NCBI RefSeq assembly: GCF_006716445.1
Contig: NZ_VFPA01000002.1
Span: 62,001-126,000 of the forward strand
DNA: 64,000 bases
DNA from: Pseudonocardia kunmingensis
GTDB taxonomy: Bacteria; Actinomycetota; Actinomycetes; Mycobacteriales; Pseudonocardiaceae
Direction: 5' to 3'
The position numbers and the translations under genes are program-made. Positions 45,173 through 53,996 of this stretch are shown here, in pieces (position 1 is the stretch's first letter; each line of letters begins with the position of its first letter). The notes beneath the pieces were generated by a model. That model saw only the letters and a list, made by a program, of their open reading frames with translations. It had not been told where the DNA came from and did not search any database.

Positions 45173-46468
45173 TCAGGTGGCGTAGAGCTCGCGGAAGTCG
45201 TCGAGCTGGCGCTGGGCGGTGTCCTGGCCGAAGGCGAGCGCCTCGGCGGGGGTGGCCCGGCCGAGCACCGCCTCGGCGACGGCGCGCTCGTAGCCGTTGC
45301 GCGCGATGTCGCGGGAGCCGGGCAGCTGGGGGAGGAAGTAGAGGTTGTCGAAGACCTCGTCGGTGGCGAGCAGCGCCTGCCGGGACGCGCGGAAGGCCTC
45401 GGTCTCGCGGACCAGCGTGCGGGCCGGGGTCATGCCGGCCTCGACCCAGGACGCGGAGTTGCGGCTGGTCCAGTCGACGAAGGCCTGCGCGGCGTGCGCC
45501 GTGTGCGGGTCGGCCTGGCTCTGCGCGGTGAGCACGAAGTTGTGCGAGTTCGCGAACGAGCCGGGCCGGGAACCGATCTGCGGCAGCGGAGCGAGCTCCC
45601 ACGCGAGGTCGGGCGCGGTCTTCTGCAGGTCCGGGATCGTGGCCGGAAGGTCGGTGATGACCGCCGCGGAACCGCGCTTGAACGGGGCGCGTTCGCTGGT
45701 GACGCCCTGCGGGCTGTACCCGCGTTCGACGAGCCCGCGCATCCAGGTCAGGGCCTGCACGCCCGCCTCCGAGCCGAACGTGGCCCTGGTGCCGGCCTCG
45801 TCGTAGAGGCTGCCGCCGAACTGGCCGAGCAGGCTCACGAACAGCTGCCAGCGCGTCGACGGCACCCAGTACGGGTTCTCCACCCCCGAGGCCTGCAGGG
45901 CGGCCATCGCGTCGTCGAACGTGTCGCCGCGCAGCGGCCCGGTGAGACCGGCGGCGGCGTAGGCCCCGGTGCTCCAGTACTGCGCCAGCGTGAACACGTC
46001 GAGCGGGATGCCGTAGCGGTGCCCCTGGTAGGTGCCCTGGTCCCAGGCGGCAGGCACGAAGTCGGCACGCCCGATCCCCAGGCCTGCGACGAGGTCGTCG
46101 AGCACCACGATGGTGCCGCGGACGGCGAACGTCGCGAGCTGGTCCAGGTGCATGATCGCCACATCCGGGCCCTCGCCCGCGCCGACCGCGGGCAGCAACT
46201 TCGCATACATCTGGGTGGCGTCCACCGAGGACATCACGACGCGGATGTTCGGGTGGGCCGCGTTGAACGAGTCGACGATCTTCGCCATCGTCGGCCCGTC
46301 ACCGCCGGTGAACGGGTTCCAGAACTGCAGGGTCCGGTGCGGGCCGGCGTACCCGCCGGGGAACGCCGCCGCCGGAACCCGCGCCGCGTCCGGGTCGATG
46401 GTCGCGGAGCACCCGGCGAGCGCGGCCGTCGCGCCGAGCAGGAGGAACCCGCGTCTACTGAGGCTCAC
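45173..46468 (-). CDS. Extracellular sugar-binding lipoprotein of the ABC transporter (Tat signal)
   Basis: A 431-residue solute-binding protein. The signal peptide SLSRRGFLLLGATAALAGCS has both a twin-arginine motif and a lipobox (Cys20), so it is exported folded and lipid-anchored. The mature part is an SBP_bac-1 type fold (TLQFWNPFTGGDGPTMAKIVDSF, then YGIPLDVFTLAQYWSTGAY), typical for oligosaccharides. The GTG at 46468 overlaps the stop of the sulfatase gene (GTGA). Ligand unknown; the neighbours suggest a sulfated or arabinose-containing oligosaccharide. Confidence 0.92.
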   Translation of the reverse strand: MSLSRRGFLLLGATAALAGCSATIDPDAARVPAAAFPGGYAGPHRTLQFWNPFTGGDGPTMAKIVDSFNAAHPNIRVVMSSVDATQMYAKLLPAVGAGEGPDVAIMHLDQLATFAVRGTIVVLDDLVAGLGIGRADFVPAAWDQGTYQGHRYGIPLDVFTLAQYWSTGAYAAAGLTGPLRGDTFDDAMAALQASGVENPYWVPSTRWQLFVSLLGQFGGSLYDEAGTRATFGSEAGVQALTWMRGLVERGYSPQGVTSERAPFKRGSAAVITDLPATIPDLQKTAPDLAWELAPLPQIGSRPGSFANSHNFVLTAQSQADPHTAHAAQAFVDWTSRNSASWVEAGMTPARTLVRETEAFRASRQALLATDEVFDNLYFLPQLPGSRDIARNGYERAVAEAVLGRATPAEALAFGQDTAQRQLDDFRELYAT

Positions 46469-47946
46469 GCTGTCCCCACCTGCTCGAACGCGCTCAACGA
46501 CGCGTCGTGGTCCTTGCCGCCGACCGGGTACATCGACGTCATCCAGTGGTAGAAGTTGTCGCCGCGCTCGCGCAGCAGGTGGTAGAGGCGGGCGAGCAGC
46601 GCGTCGCGCACCGCCTCGTGGGCGGGGTCGGGGTAGCGGTTGTGCAGCTCGTCGGGGTCGTCGCGCAGGTCGTAGAGCTCGTTGACCGACTCCGGGTTGA
46701 CCACGAGCTTGTACCGGTCGGTCACCAGCGCGCGCTGCGGGTAGGGGAAGTGGTGGCCGTGGAACTCGAGCACCAGGTCCTCGCGCCAGCCGCTCGCGTC
46801 GCCGTGCGCGATCGGGCGCAGCGAGGCGCCGTCCACTGCCTTGGCAGGGTCGAGCCCGGCGACGTCCAGGATCGTGGCGGTGAAGTCCAGGAGCGTGGCG
46901 AACCGGTCGCTGCGCTGCCCCGGCACCCCGCCGGGCAGCCGGACGATCCCCGGCACCCGGTAGATGTCCTCGTACATCGCCGGGCCCTTGTCGTGCAGCC
47001 GGTGCGCGCCGGTGAACTCGCCGTGGTCGGCGGAGAAGAACACCGCGGCGTCGTCGTAGAGGCCGAGCTCGCGGGCGGCGTCGACGATGCGCCCGATCTG
47101 CTCGTCGATCATCGTGGTGTAGCCCCAGTAGGCGGCCACCAGCTTGCGCGAGACGTCCTCCGGGATGGTGTCGAACGTCCAGTGCGCGGAGTAGTTGCGC
47201 TGCACCGGCGGCTTGCCCTCGAACGTCTCGGTCACCGACGCGGGCAGCTGCACGGCGTCCGGGTCGTACATGTCGAAGTACTCGCTCGGCACGATGTAGG
47301 GCAGGTGCGGGCCGAAGAAGTGCGTCGCGAGGAAGAACGGGCGGTCCGGCCCGGCGGCGTAGCGGCGCAGGGTCTCGATCGCGCGGTCGGCCAGGAAGTG
47401 CTCGAACGTCGCCTCCACCGGCTGCTGCAGGCGCGCGGCGAGCAGGTTGCCCGGCGTGCCGTTGGGGAAGGTGCCACGGATCTCGTCGGTGATCGCGTAC
47501 GGCGGCAGGCCTCGAACCTCGAGGTAGGAGAGGTACTCGGGGTGGTCCACCGGGTTGTGCCAGCCGGGCAGGTGCGGCCCGTCGAACCCGTAGTCGTTCG
47601 GTGTGCGGCAGGTGCCGACGTGCCACTTCCCGATCAGCCCGACGTCGTACCCGGCCGCCCGCAGGTCCTGGCCGAACGTGTACTGGTCGTCGGCCAGCTC
47701 CTCGCGGTAGCCGACGTTGCGCTCGTAGTTCGCGAGCAGCTGGTGGCGGTAGGGCGCCGCGCCGGTCAGCAGGCTGGCGCGCGCGGGCGTGCAGATCGCG
47801 GTGGGCGTGTAGAAGCGGTCGAACACCGTGCCCTCGGCGGCGACGCCGTCGAGCACCGGCGTGCGGACCACCCGGTTGCCGTAGGCGCCGAGGGTGTCGG
47901 TGCGGTGCTGGTCGGTGAGGAAGAACAGGACGTTCGTGGGAGTCAT
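46465..47946 (-). CDS. Type I sulfatase
   Basis: A 493-residue arylsulfatase-fold enzyme. The formylglycine motif CTPAR is at Cys52 (context AICTPARASLLTG), the metal Asp12 in FLTDQH, and a further metal site in FSADHGEFTG. Cys-type sulfatases are matured by a formylglycine-generating enzyme, not encoded here. No signal peptide, so it desulfates a compound inside the cell, unlike most polysaccharide sulfatases. The start is the ATG at 47946, overlapping the ROK stop (ATGA). Substrate unknown. A phosphatase role is possible for relatives, but the CxPxR motif supports sulfate ester. Confidence 0.9.
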   Translation of the reverse strand: MTPTNVLFFLTDQHRTDTLGAYGNRVVRTPVLDGVAAEGTVFDRFYTPTAICTPARASLLTGAAPYRHQLLANYERNVGYREELADDQYTFGQDLRAAGYDVGLIGKWHVGTCRTPNDYGFDGPHLPGWHNPVDHPEYLSYLEVRGLPPYAITDEIRGTFPNGTPGNLLAARLQQPVEATFEHFLADRAIETLRRYAAGPDRPFFLATHFFGPHLPYIVPSEYFDMYDPDAVQLPASVTETFEGKPPVQRNYSAHWTFDTIPEDVSRKLVAAYWGYTTMIDEQIGRIVDAARELGLYDDAAVFFSADHGEFTGAHRLHDKGPAMYEDIYRVPGIVRLPGGVPGQRSDRFATLLDFTATILDVAGLDPAKAVDGASLRPIAHGDASGWREDLVLEFHGHHFPYPQRALVTDRYKLVVNPESVNELYDLRDDPDELHNRYPDPAHEAVRDALLARLYHLLRERGDNFYHWMTSMYPVGGKDHDASLSAFEQVGTA

Positions 47947-49097
47947 GCCGATCCTGTGAGTCGGGGCGGGAGCGAGCCGGTGAACGTGATCGACGGGTCG
48001 TGCAGCACGAGTGCCACACCGCCCAGCGCGCCGTCGAGGTCGCCGAGCTCGGCCGTGCGGACGGTGACGTCGTCGACCTCGTCGAGGGGCAGGTGGCGCG
48101 CGAGCGTCTGGCGGACGGGGCGCACGAGGTGCTCACCGAGGGCGGCGAGGTCCCCGCCGAGCACGGCCGTCGACACGTCCAGGACGCTGCCGGCTCCGGC
48201 CAGTACCAGGCCGATGCGCTGGCCCGCCTCCGCCAGCACGCCGCGGGCCCGCTGGTCGTCGCGGTCGAGCGCCTCGGCGAGCCCGGACACGGTGGTGACG
48301 CCGCCGTGCGCGAGGACGGTCTCCACGCGCACGTAGCACTCCAGGCAGCCGCGGCGACCGCAGCGGCACAGCGGCCCGGCGGGGTCGAGGCACACGTGGC
48401 CGAACTCGCCCGCCGCGTCGCCACGACCCCGGTGCACGCGACCGTCGAGGATCACCGCGCCGCCCACGCCGCTGGACAGCCGCACGTACAGCACGTCGGG
48501 GATCCCGCGCGCCGCGCCCCACACCGACTCGGCGAGCCCCGCGAGGCGCGCGTTGTTGTCGGTGCGGACGGGCACGCCGAACGCGCCGGTGAACGCCTCG
48601 CGGATCGCGCCGACGACCGCGGGCCGGTCACCGATGCTGCCCGCGATCCCGATGCCGACGGCCGCGAGCGTCGCCCCCGGCTGCCCGTCGAGCACCTTGC
48701 GGGCCAGGCGGACGGCGATCGCGCGGCGGGTCTCCCACGGCGTCGTGCGCGGGTAGGGACGCGAGGCGGAACCGACGATCTCGTGGGCGGCGTCCGCGGC
48801 GACGACCGCGACGCGGGTGTGGCCGAAGTCGAGCCCGAGGACGAGCCCGGCGGCGGGGTCGAGCGACAGGCTCTGGGGGGTGCGACCGACGCGGCCGGGC
48901 GCGGCGGTCTTGGTCACGACCACCTTGCCGGCCGCGAGCAGGTCGGCGGTCAGCGCCGAGACCGTCGCGCGGGAGAGCCCGGTGGCCTCGACCAGCTCCG
49001 CCCGGCTCGCGCGGCCCTGCCTGCGCAGGTGCTCGAGGATCCACGCCTCGTGGGCACGGCGTGGGGAGCGGGGCGGGTGCAGCCGACGTGGGGGCAC
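47943..49097 (-). CDS. ROK-family transcriptional regulator
   Basis: A 384-residue regulator. The N-terminal winged helix (residues about 15-65: RAELVEATGLSRATVSALTADLL) is followed by a ROK sugar-kinase-like domain with the phosphate motif DFGHTRVAVVA, zinc motif CRCGRRGCLECYV and a substrate segment TDNNARLAGLAE. The catalytic Asp of ROK kinases is replaced by Asn in the DNNAR sequence, consistent with a sensor rather than an active kinase. A perfect 22-bp palindrome lies 52 bp upstream at 49149-49170. It is first in the operon and probably represses it until an imported sugar binds. The start is at 49097. Confidence 0.9.
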   Translation of the reverse strand: MPPRRLHPPRSPRRAHEAWILEHLRRQGRASRAELVEATGLSRATVSALTADLLAAGKVVVTKTAAPGRVGRTPQSLSLDPAAGLVLGLDFGHTRVAVVAADAAHEIVGSASRPYPRTTPWETRRAIAVRLARKVLDGQPGATLAAVGIGIAGSIGDRPAVVGAIREAFTGAFGVPVRTDNNARLAGLAESVWGAARGIPDVLYVRLSSGVGGAVILDGRVHRGRGDAAGEFGHVCLDPAGPLCRCGRRGCLECYVRVETVLAHGGVTTVSGLAEALDRDDQRARGVLAEAGQRIGLVLAGAGSVLDVSTAVLGGDLAALGEHLVRPVRQTLARHLPLDEVDDVTVRTAELGDLDGALGGVALVLHDPSITFTGSLPPRLTGSA

Positions 49098-49148
49098 GCC
49101 GGTCAGCCTGCGAGCACCCGCAGCATTCCGTCAACGGTTCGGCACCTG

Positions 49149-49170
49149 TTCTGTCGAAGGTTCGACAGAA
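49149..49170. promoter_or_regulatory. 22-bp perfect palindrome, candidate ROK operator
   Basis: TTCTGTCGAA (49149-49158) and TTCGACAGAA (49161-49170) are exact complements separated by GG. It lies between the ROK gene start and the stop of the TPR-CHAT gene in a 90-bp gap, where a repressor of the six-gene operon would bind. Confidence 0.7.
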
Positions 49171-49186
49171 TTGGGCAGAACGGGAT

Positions 49187-52100
49187 TCACGGGCCCGAGT
49201 GCACGTGCGCGGCCCACGTCGAGGCCAGCAGCGGGTGCGCGTCCCGCAGCTCCCGCACCACCGCGTGCAGCGCCTCGGCCGCGGGGGCCCCGGCCCGGTG
49301 CCGTTCGTAGAAGTCGGCGGCCAGCCGCGCGGAGGTCGCGTCCAGCACCGGCCAGAGCGTGCCGACGACGTGCCGGTACCCGGCGACCTGGAAGGCGGAC
49401 GCGATGTGGATCGCCTCGTCGGCCAGCTCCTCGTGGCCGCGCGCGGTGGAGCAGGCCGACAGGAAGGCCAGCTCGGCGTGCCGCAGGCGCAGGCGGCTGA
49501 TGTCGCGCACGGCGAGCGGCCGGTCGTGCAGCAGCAGCCGGCTCTCCGACGGGCTGAGCGGGTCGCTGACCGCGTGGCAGGCGAAGTGCGCCCACCCCGC
49601 CGCCGCCAGCGCGCCGACCACGGCGTCGAACCCGGCCTCGCCGTCCCGCAGCTGCACGGCGCGGGACGCCGTGCGCGCGAGCTCGGCCGCCTCGGCGGCG
49701 GTCGCGGGGAGTGCCTGCTGACCGGGGGTCTGCGACAGGGTGACCGCGACGAGCGCGGGGTCGGGGTTCGCCGGTCGGGCGCGGGCGTGCCGCAGCGCGC
49801 GCAGCGTGGGGGTGTAGGAGGACACGACGCGGTCCAGCACCGCGCGTCCGCTCCCGTCGTGGTGACCCGCCGCGTGCAGGGGCAGGAACGTCAGCATGCC
49901 CGTCGGGGACCACCAGACGCGCGGCCACGGCCCGTCGGTGCGCGCACCGATCCCGAGCGCGTCGAGGACGGGACCGGCGACGGCGTCCCAGAGCCACCCG
50001 AGGGTCTCGCGCACCTCGGCCTGGGCGTCCATGCGCTCGGCGAACCCACCGGACCCGACGACGTCCAGGGCCCGCAGGAACGCCCGCGCCCGGGAGCCGA
50101 CCTCGTCGGCGGTGAGGCCGGGAAGGGCCACCGCCCGCACCCCGGCCGTGGTGACGACCAGCGCGTGGCACCCGTGCTCGCTCACGACGACCGTGATGAC
50201 GGGCCCGTCCGAGGCGGCGGGAAGCAGCTCGGCGACCGTCGGGGGCTCGCCGAACCGCTCGAAGCCCGGCAGCTCGCGGACCCGGGCCATCGTCGCGTCC
50301 CACCGCGCGGCCAGTGCGTGCCGGTGGTCGAGCGCGGCCGCCTGGTCGGCCTCCTCCTCGGGCAGCGCCTCGCCCACGGCGTCCAGCTCCTCGAGGAGGC
50401 GTTCCACCTCCTCGGCGAGGTCGGGCGCCGCGGCGTGCAGGTCGGTGCGCTCCGTGCGGGCGTCCAGGGCGTAGGACAGGAGGAGCCCGCGACCCTGCTC
50501 CAGGACCGAGATCGCCTCGGCCGCGTCGCCGGCCCGCACCGCGCACGCCGCGGCGTCGAGGTGCACGCCATCGACCGTGGTGAGCTGGTGCTCGGCATCG
50601 CCGCGCGTGAGGTTCCTGGCCGCCACCCGCGGCAGCAGCCGCACGCCCTCCGCGAAGCCCTGCGCCGCGCTGTCCCACCGCCCGCGCATCGCGGCGACAT
50701 GGCCCCAGTAGCGGCACGCGCGCAGCCGCTCGGAGGCGGGCGCGGACGGCAGGCGCGCTGCGGCCTCCGCGACCCGCATCACCTCCCGGGCGCGCAGGAG
50801 CAGCCGCCACGGCGTGCTCAGCGCCACCGCCAGGTTGATCATCCGGTGGCACAGCGCCGGGTGGTCGGGCGGCGTGGCCGCGACGGCCGCGCGGGCGATC
50901 CGCACCGCCTCGCCGCCGAAGGGGTCCCCGGTCAGCGTGCGCCGCTGGTTCAGCGATGCGGCCAGGTTGCTCAACATCATCGCCTTGTTGGGGTCCGCGG
51001 GTCCGGCGCAGTCGACGGCCCGGCGCTCCGTGTCGATCACCTCGTCGAGGACGCGCGGATCGTCGGTGCGCCGGAACTCCTCGGTCAGCGCCCGCCCGAG
51101 GTTCGACAGGCGCAGCGGCAGGGCCGGGTGACCGGGCGGGGTCGCCGCGACGACCTGCCGGCTGATCGCGATGGCCTCGGCGAGGGCGCGCGCGTCCCGG
51201 GTGCGTTCGTAGCGGGTGGTGAGCGCCGTCGCGAGGTTCGCCCGGGCGACGAGCGAGACCCGGTGGCCGGGCGGCAGCTCACGCGCCCCGCGCCGGCCCG
51301 TCGCGATCGCCGCGTCCAGGGTCGCCAGGTCGCCCGTGGTGCTGTAGCGCGCACGCAGGGCGCTGGCGAGGGTGAGCAGGCGGATGGTGCGCGAGACGGG
51401 ATCGTCCGCGTCGTCGGCGGCGGCGCGCAGGTGGGCGACCGACTCGTCCAGCTCGCCCGCCCCACCGAAGCGCAGGTGGTGGCGGCGCAGGACCTCGCCG
51501 AGCGCGTCCTGCAGGAAGCCCTGCCGCTCGTCGGGCCCGCCGTCGGCCAGCGCCCGCCGGGCGAGCGACGCGGCCTCGTCGACCTCCCCGGCGACGCCGA
51601 GCAGCTGGGCGAGGAACGCGGTGCGCTCGGCCTGGCCGGGCTCGTCCTGCCCGAGCGCGACCGCTCGGCGGGCCGCGGCGATCGCGTCGGCCAGCCCGTC
51701 GCCGGTGCTCTCGTACAGGACGAACCGGGCGGTGGCCAGGTTGTGCCAGCTCGTCGGCATGGCCTCCACCGGCTCGCCGCGCTCGACCACGTCGCGCACG
51801 GCGGCCACCGCGTCCCGGGCCGCCCGGACGTCGCCGCCGGCGAGCGCCAGCCCGGTCAACCCGCTGCTGCGGTGGTAGAGCGCCGTGGCCCGGGTCTGCG
51901 CGTCGACCTCGTCCGCGTCCACCACGCCGTCGAGCACCTCGACGGCCTCCGTGAGCAGGGCCGGGTCCCGCTGTGCCAGCGCGGAGCGGGTCAGGAGCAG
52001 GAACCCCAGGTCGGTGGCGCGCTGGTGGTCGGCGCGCGGGAGGATCCCGAGCAACCGCCGGTGCACCGCGATCGCCTCGTCGACCACATCGGGTTCGGCG

Positions 52101-53602
52101 CGCCAATCACACCGGTGCCGGAGCAGGTCGGCGAGGTCGGCCAGCCACAGCGGCAGCAGGGCGCGGTTGGTCGGCACGGCCGTGACCAGGCCGCGGAGCA
52201 TCTCCGTCACGGCCTCCCACCGCTCGCGGTCCTCCGACCGGTCCAGGTCGAGCGCGCCGGTCGAGGGGGCGCTCTCGATGGCCCGGAACCCGGCGAGGAC
52301 CTGCGGCCCGGCCGTGCCGGAGAGGAGAGCGGCGTCCAGTGCGCGGACCGCTTCCTCCTCGTGGCGCCGCTTCTGCTCGTCTCCGGGGCTGCGACGGGCG
52401 ATCGCGTGGTGCGCGGCCGCGCGTGCGGCGAGGAGCAGGGCGGGATCCGCCGGGTCCGGCTCCGCCTGCTCGACGGCCGCGACGGCCAGCCCGAAGACCT
52501 CCTCGGGAAGCGGCGAGGTTCGGTCGAGCAGGAGCCGGTTGCGCAGCGCCGAGAGCACGGCGGTCCGCGTGGACCCGTCCCCGTCGAGGAGCGGGAGGGC
52601 CGCGCAGAGCATCCGCACCGACTCGCTCGTCGCCGTGGTGTCGTCGGTGGCGTCGCCGAGGTGGTCGAGGGCCAGCCCCAGGTGCGCCGTCCGGACCGGG
52701 TGCAGCGGGTCGTCGGGCGTGCTCTCCCGCAGCGACCGGCGCGCCGCCTCCACGACCACCGCGAGGAAGGCGGGACCCACCCCGTCGGCCCGCGGACGAC
52801 CGGCCCCGGCCGGGAGCAGGTGCACCGCCACCGCGAGCGCCTCGTCCCGGTCCATGCCCCGGGCGTCGCGCAGCGCGCGGTGCAGCACGTCGACCGCCTC
52901 CCGCAGCGGCGCGGGGTCCTCGGTCCGCCACACGACCGGCCCGAGGGCGCGGGCGAGCTCGACCAGCTGCGGCACCAGGTCGGCGCCCGTGGCGGGGGAG
53001 ACGCGGCAGGCCTCCCGCAACGCCACCACCGCGCGGTCGAGGTGCTCACCGCTGCCGTCGTCGTCGGCCTCGTGCAGGCGCAGCCGGACCTCGCCCACCG
53101 CGGAGAGGAAGTCCGACAGGCGCGGGTCGTCGGCGCCCGCGGTCTCCACGGCACCCTCGAGGAGGCCCGCCGCCGTCTCGTCGATCACCGGCCGGTCGAG
53201 CGCGACCGCGATCGCGGCGAACGCGGAGCCCAGCTGGTACAGGTGCCCGGCCGGGTCGGACTCGGGCGGGATGCGCTGCGGCGCGAGGAACTCGGCCAGC
53301 TGCGGGGGGATCCCGGGCCTGCCCATCAGGAACGCCGGCGTCATCAGCAGCTGAGCCGTGTCGCCGGAGGACGTGCCGGCGGGCGCCAGCGCGGACCAGC
53401 GGTTCCAGTGCAGCATGCCCGCGGCGTACAGCACCTGGAGATCGACCCCGGCGGGCGTGGCGACGTGCGCGAGCAGCGCCTCGGCCTCGGCCGGCGCGTC
53501 CGGGCCGGTGACCGCGGCGTGGTCGCCCCCTGCCGAGGCGTTCACCCGCGCGGTGACGCGGCGCAGGAGCTCCTCCCGGTCGGCGGGATCATGGTCGGGC
53601 AC
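49187..53602 (-). CDS. TPR-repeat protein with C-terminal CHAT (caspase-like) protease domain
   Basis: A 1471-residue cytoplasmic protein. Most of the chain is helical repeats; residues about 730-930 show tetratricopeptide-like units with NL..AL..R and RAVAATPPGHP patterns. The C-terminal CHAT domain (about 1150-1471) has the catalytic dyad: His1343 in HFACHAVSDP and Cys1384 in FLSACSTARG, both intact. CHAT proteases such as separase and the Csx29 of type III-E CRISPR cleave specific proteins after activation. The GTG at 53602 lies 25 bp from the start of the divergent pair at 53628. Target and trigger unknown; a conflict or stress-response role is inference. Confidence 0.88.
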   Translation of the reverse strand: MPDHDPADREELLRRVTARVNASAGGDHAAVTGPDAPAEAEALLAHVATPAGVDLQVLYAAGMLHWNRWSALAPAGTSSGDTAQLLMTPAFLMGRPGIPPQLAEFLAPQRIPPESDPAGHLYQLGSAFAAIAVALDRPVIDETAAGLLEGAVETAGADDPRLSDFLSAVGEVRLRLHEADDDGSGEHLDRAVVALREACRVSPATGADLVPQLVELARALGPVVWRTEDPAPLREAVDVLHRALRDARGMDRDEALAVAVHLLPAGAGRPRADGVGPAFLAVVVEAARRSLRESTPDDPLHPVRTAHLGLALDHLGDATDDTTATSESVRMLCAALPLLDGDGSTRTAVLSALRNRLLLDRTSPLPEEVFGLAVAAVEQAEPDPADPALLLAARAAAHHAIARRSPGDEQKRRHEEEAVRALDAALLSGTAGPQVLAGFRAIESAPSTGALDLDRSEDRERWEAVTEMLRGLVTAVPTNRALLPLWLADLADLLRHRCDWRAEPDVVDEAIAVHRRLLGILPRADHQRATDLGFLLLTRSALAQRDPALLTEAVEVLDGVVDADEVDAQTRATALYHRSSGLTGLALAGGDVRAARDAVAAVRDVVERGEPVEAMPTSWHNLATARFVLYESTGDGLADAIAAARRAVALGQDEPGQAERTAFLAQLLGVAGEVDEAASLARRALADGGPDERQGFLQDALGEVLRRHHLRFGGAGELDESVAHLRAAADDADDPVSRTIRLLTLASALRARYSTTGDLATLDAAIATGRRGARELPPGHRVSLVARANLATALTTRYERTRDARALAEAIAISRQVVAATPPGHPALPLRLSNLGRALTEEFRRTDDPRVLDEVIDTERRAVDCAGPADPNKAMMLSNLAASLNQRRTLTGDPFGGEAVRIARAAVAATPPDHPALCHRMINLAVALSTPWRLLLRAREVMRVAEAAARLPSAPASERLRACRYWGHVAAMRGRWDSAAQGFAEGVRLLPRVAARNLTRGDAEHQLTTVDGVHLDAAACAVRAGDAAEAISVLEQGRGLLLSYALDARTERTDLHAAAPDLAEEVERLLEELDAVGEALPEEEADQAAALDHRHALAARWDATMARVRELPGFERFGEPPTVAELLPAASDGPVITVVVSEHGCHALVVTTAGVRAVALPGLTADEVGSRARAFLRALDVVGSGGFAERMDAQAEVRETLGWLWDAVAGPVLDALGIGARTDGPWPRVWWSPTGMLTFLPLHAAGHHDGSGRAVLDRVVSSYTPTLRALRHARARPANPDPALVAVTLSQTPGQQALPATAAEAAELARTASRAVQLRDGEAGFDAVVGALAAAGWAHFACHAVSDPLSPSESRLLLHDRPLAVRDISRLRLRHAELAFLSACSTARGHEELADEAIHIASAFQVAGYRHVVGTLWPVLDATSARLAADFYERHRAGAPAAEALHAVVRELRDAHPLLASTWAAHVHSGP

Positions 53603-53627
53603 GCGCCGATGCTGCCAGGATGGCCCG

Positions 53628-53996
53628 GTGCACGGGAATGATCAGAGCAGCGACCCCGGCAGCGATCACCTCGCGGCGTTCTGCCGGACGCTGCCGCAGC
53701 TGCGGGCCGCGGCCGCCCGCAACGGCCTGTCCGCCCAGCTGCGCACGGTGCTCGCGGACGTGCGCGCGGGCGTGCCCGTGGTGGAGGTGCTGCCGCGCCT
53801 GGGCATCCCGGCCGACGTGCTGCGTTCCGGCTCGGGCTACCAGGCGCTGCTGGGCGTCACCGGGCGCCCGACGGGCGAGGTGCTGGCCTGCCCGTGGGGC
53901 GCGTGCGGGCGGGCGGTGCGGCGCGAGCCCGGCGGACCCGTACCGGACGAGCGCTGCTGGGTCGTCGACCAGCCCCTGCGACCGGCCCGCGCATGA
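53628..53996 (+). CDS. Small Cys-containing protein, first gene of the pair divergent from TPR-CHAT
   Basis: A 122-residue protein I do not recognise. The first two thirds are amphipathic helices (AAFCRTLPQLRAAAARNGLS, then VEVLPRLGIPADVLR). The end carries ACPWGACGR and DERCW, three cysteines spaced like part of a zinc knuckle but lacking a clear fourth ligand. No signal peptide. The GTG at 53628 comes six bases after CAGGAT, a leaderless-style start. Its stop overlaps the next ATG (ATGA). The adjacent TPR-CHAT protein might recognise or cleave it; that is inference. Confidence 0.65.
   Translation: MHGNDQSSDPGSDHLAAFCRTLPQLRAAAARNGLSAQLRTVLADVRAGVPVVEVLPRLGIPADVLRSGSGYQALLGVTGRPTGEVLACPWGACGRAVRREPGGPVPDERCWVVDQPLRPARA

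Noticed and set aside
49061..53641. Open frame of 1526 codons on the plus strand opposite the CHAT gene
   Set aside because: The composition is Arg/Gly/Val-rich without motifs, whereas the minus frame has TPR repeats and an intact His/Cys dyad. It is an antisense shadow of high-GC coding DNA.
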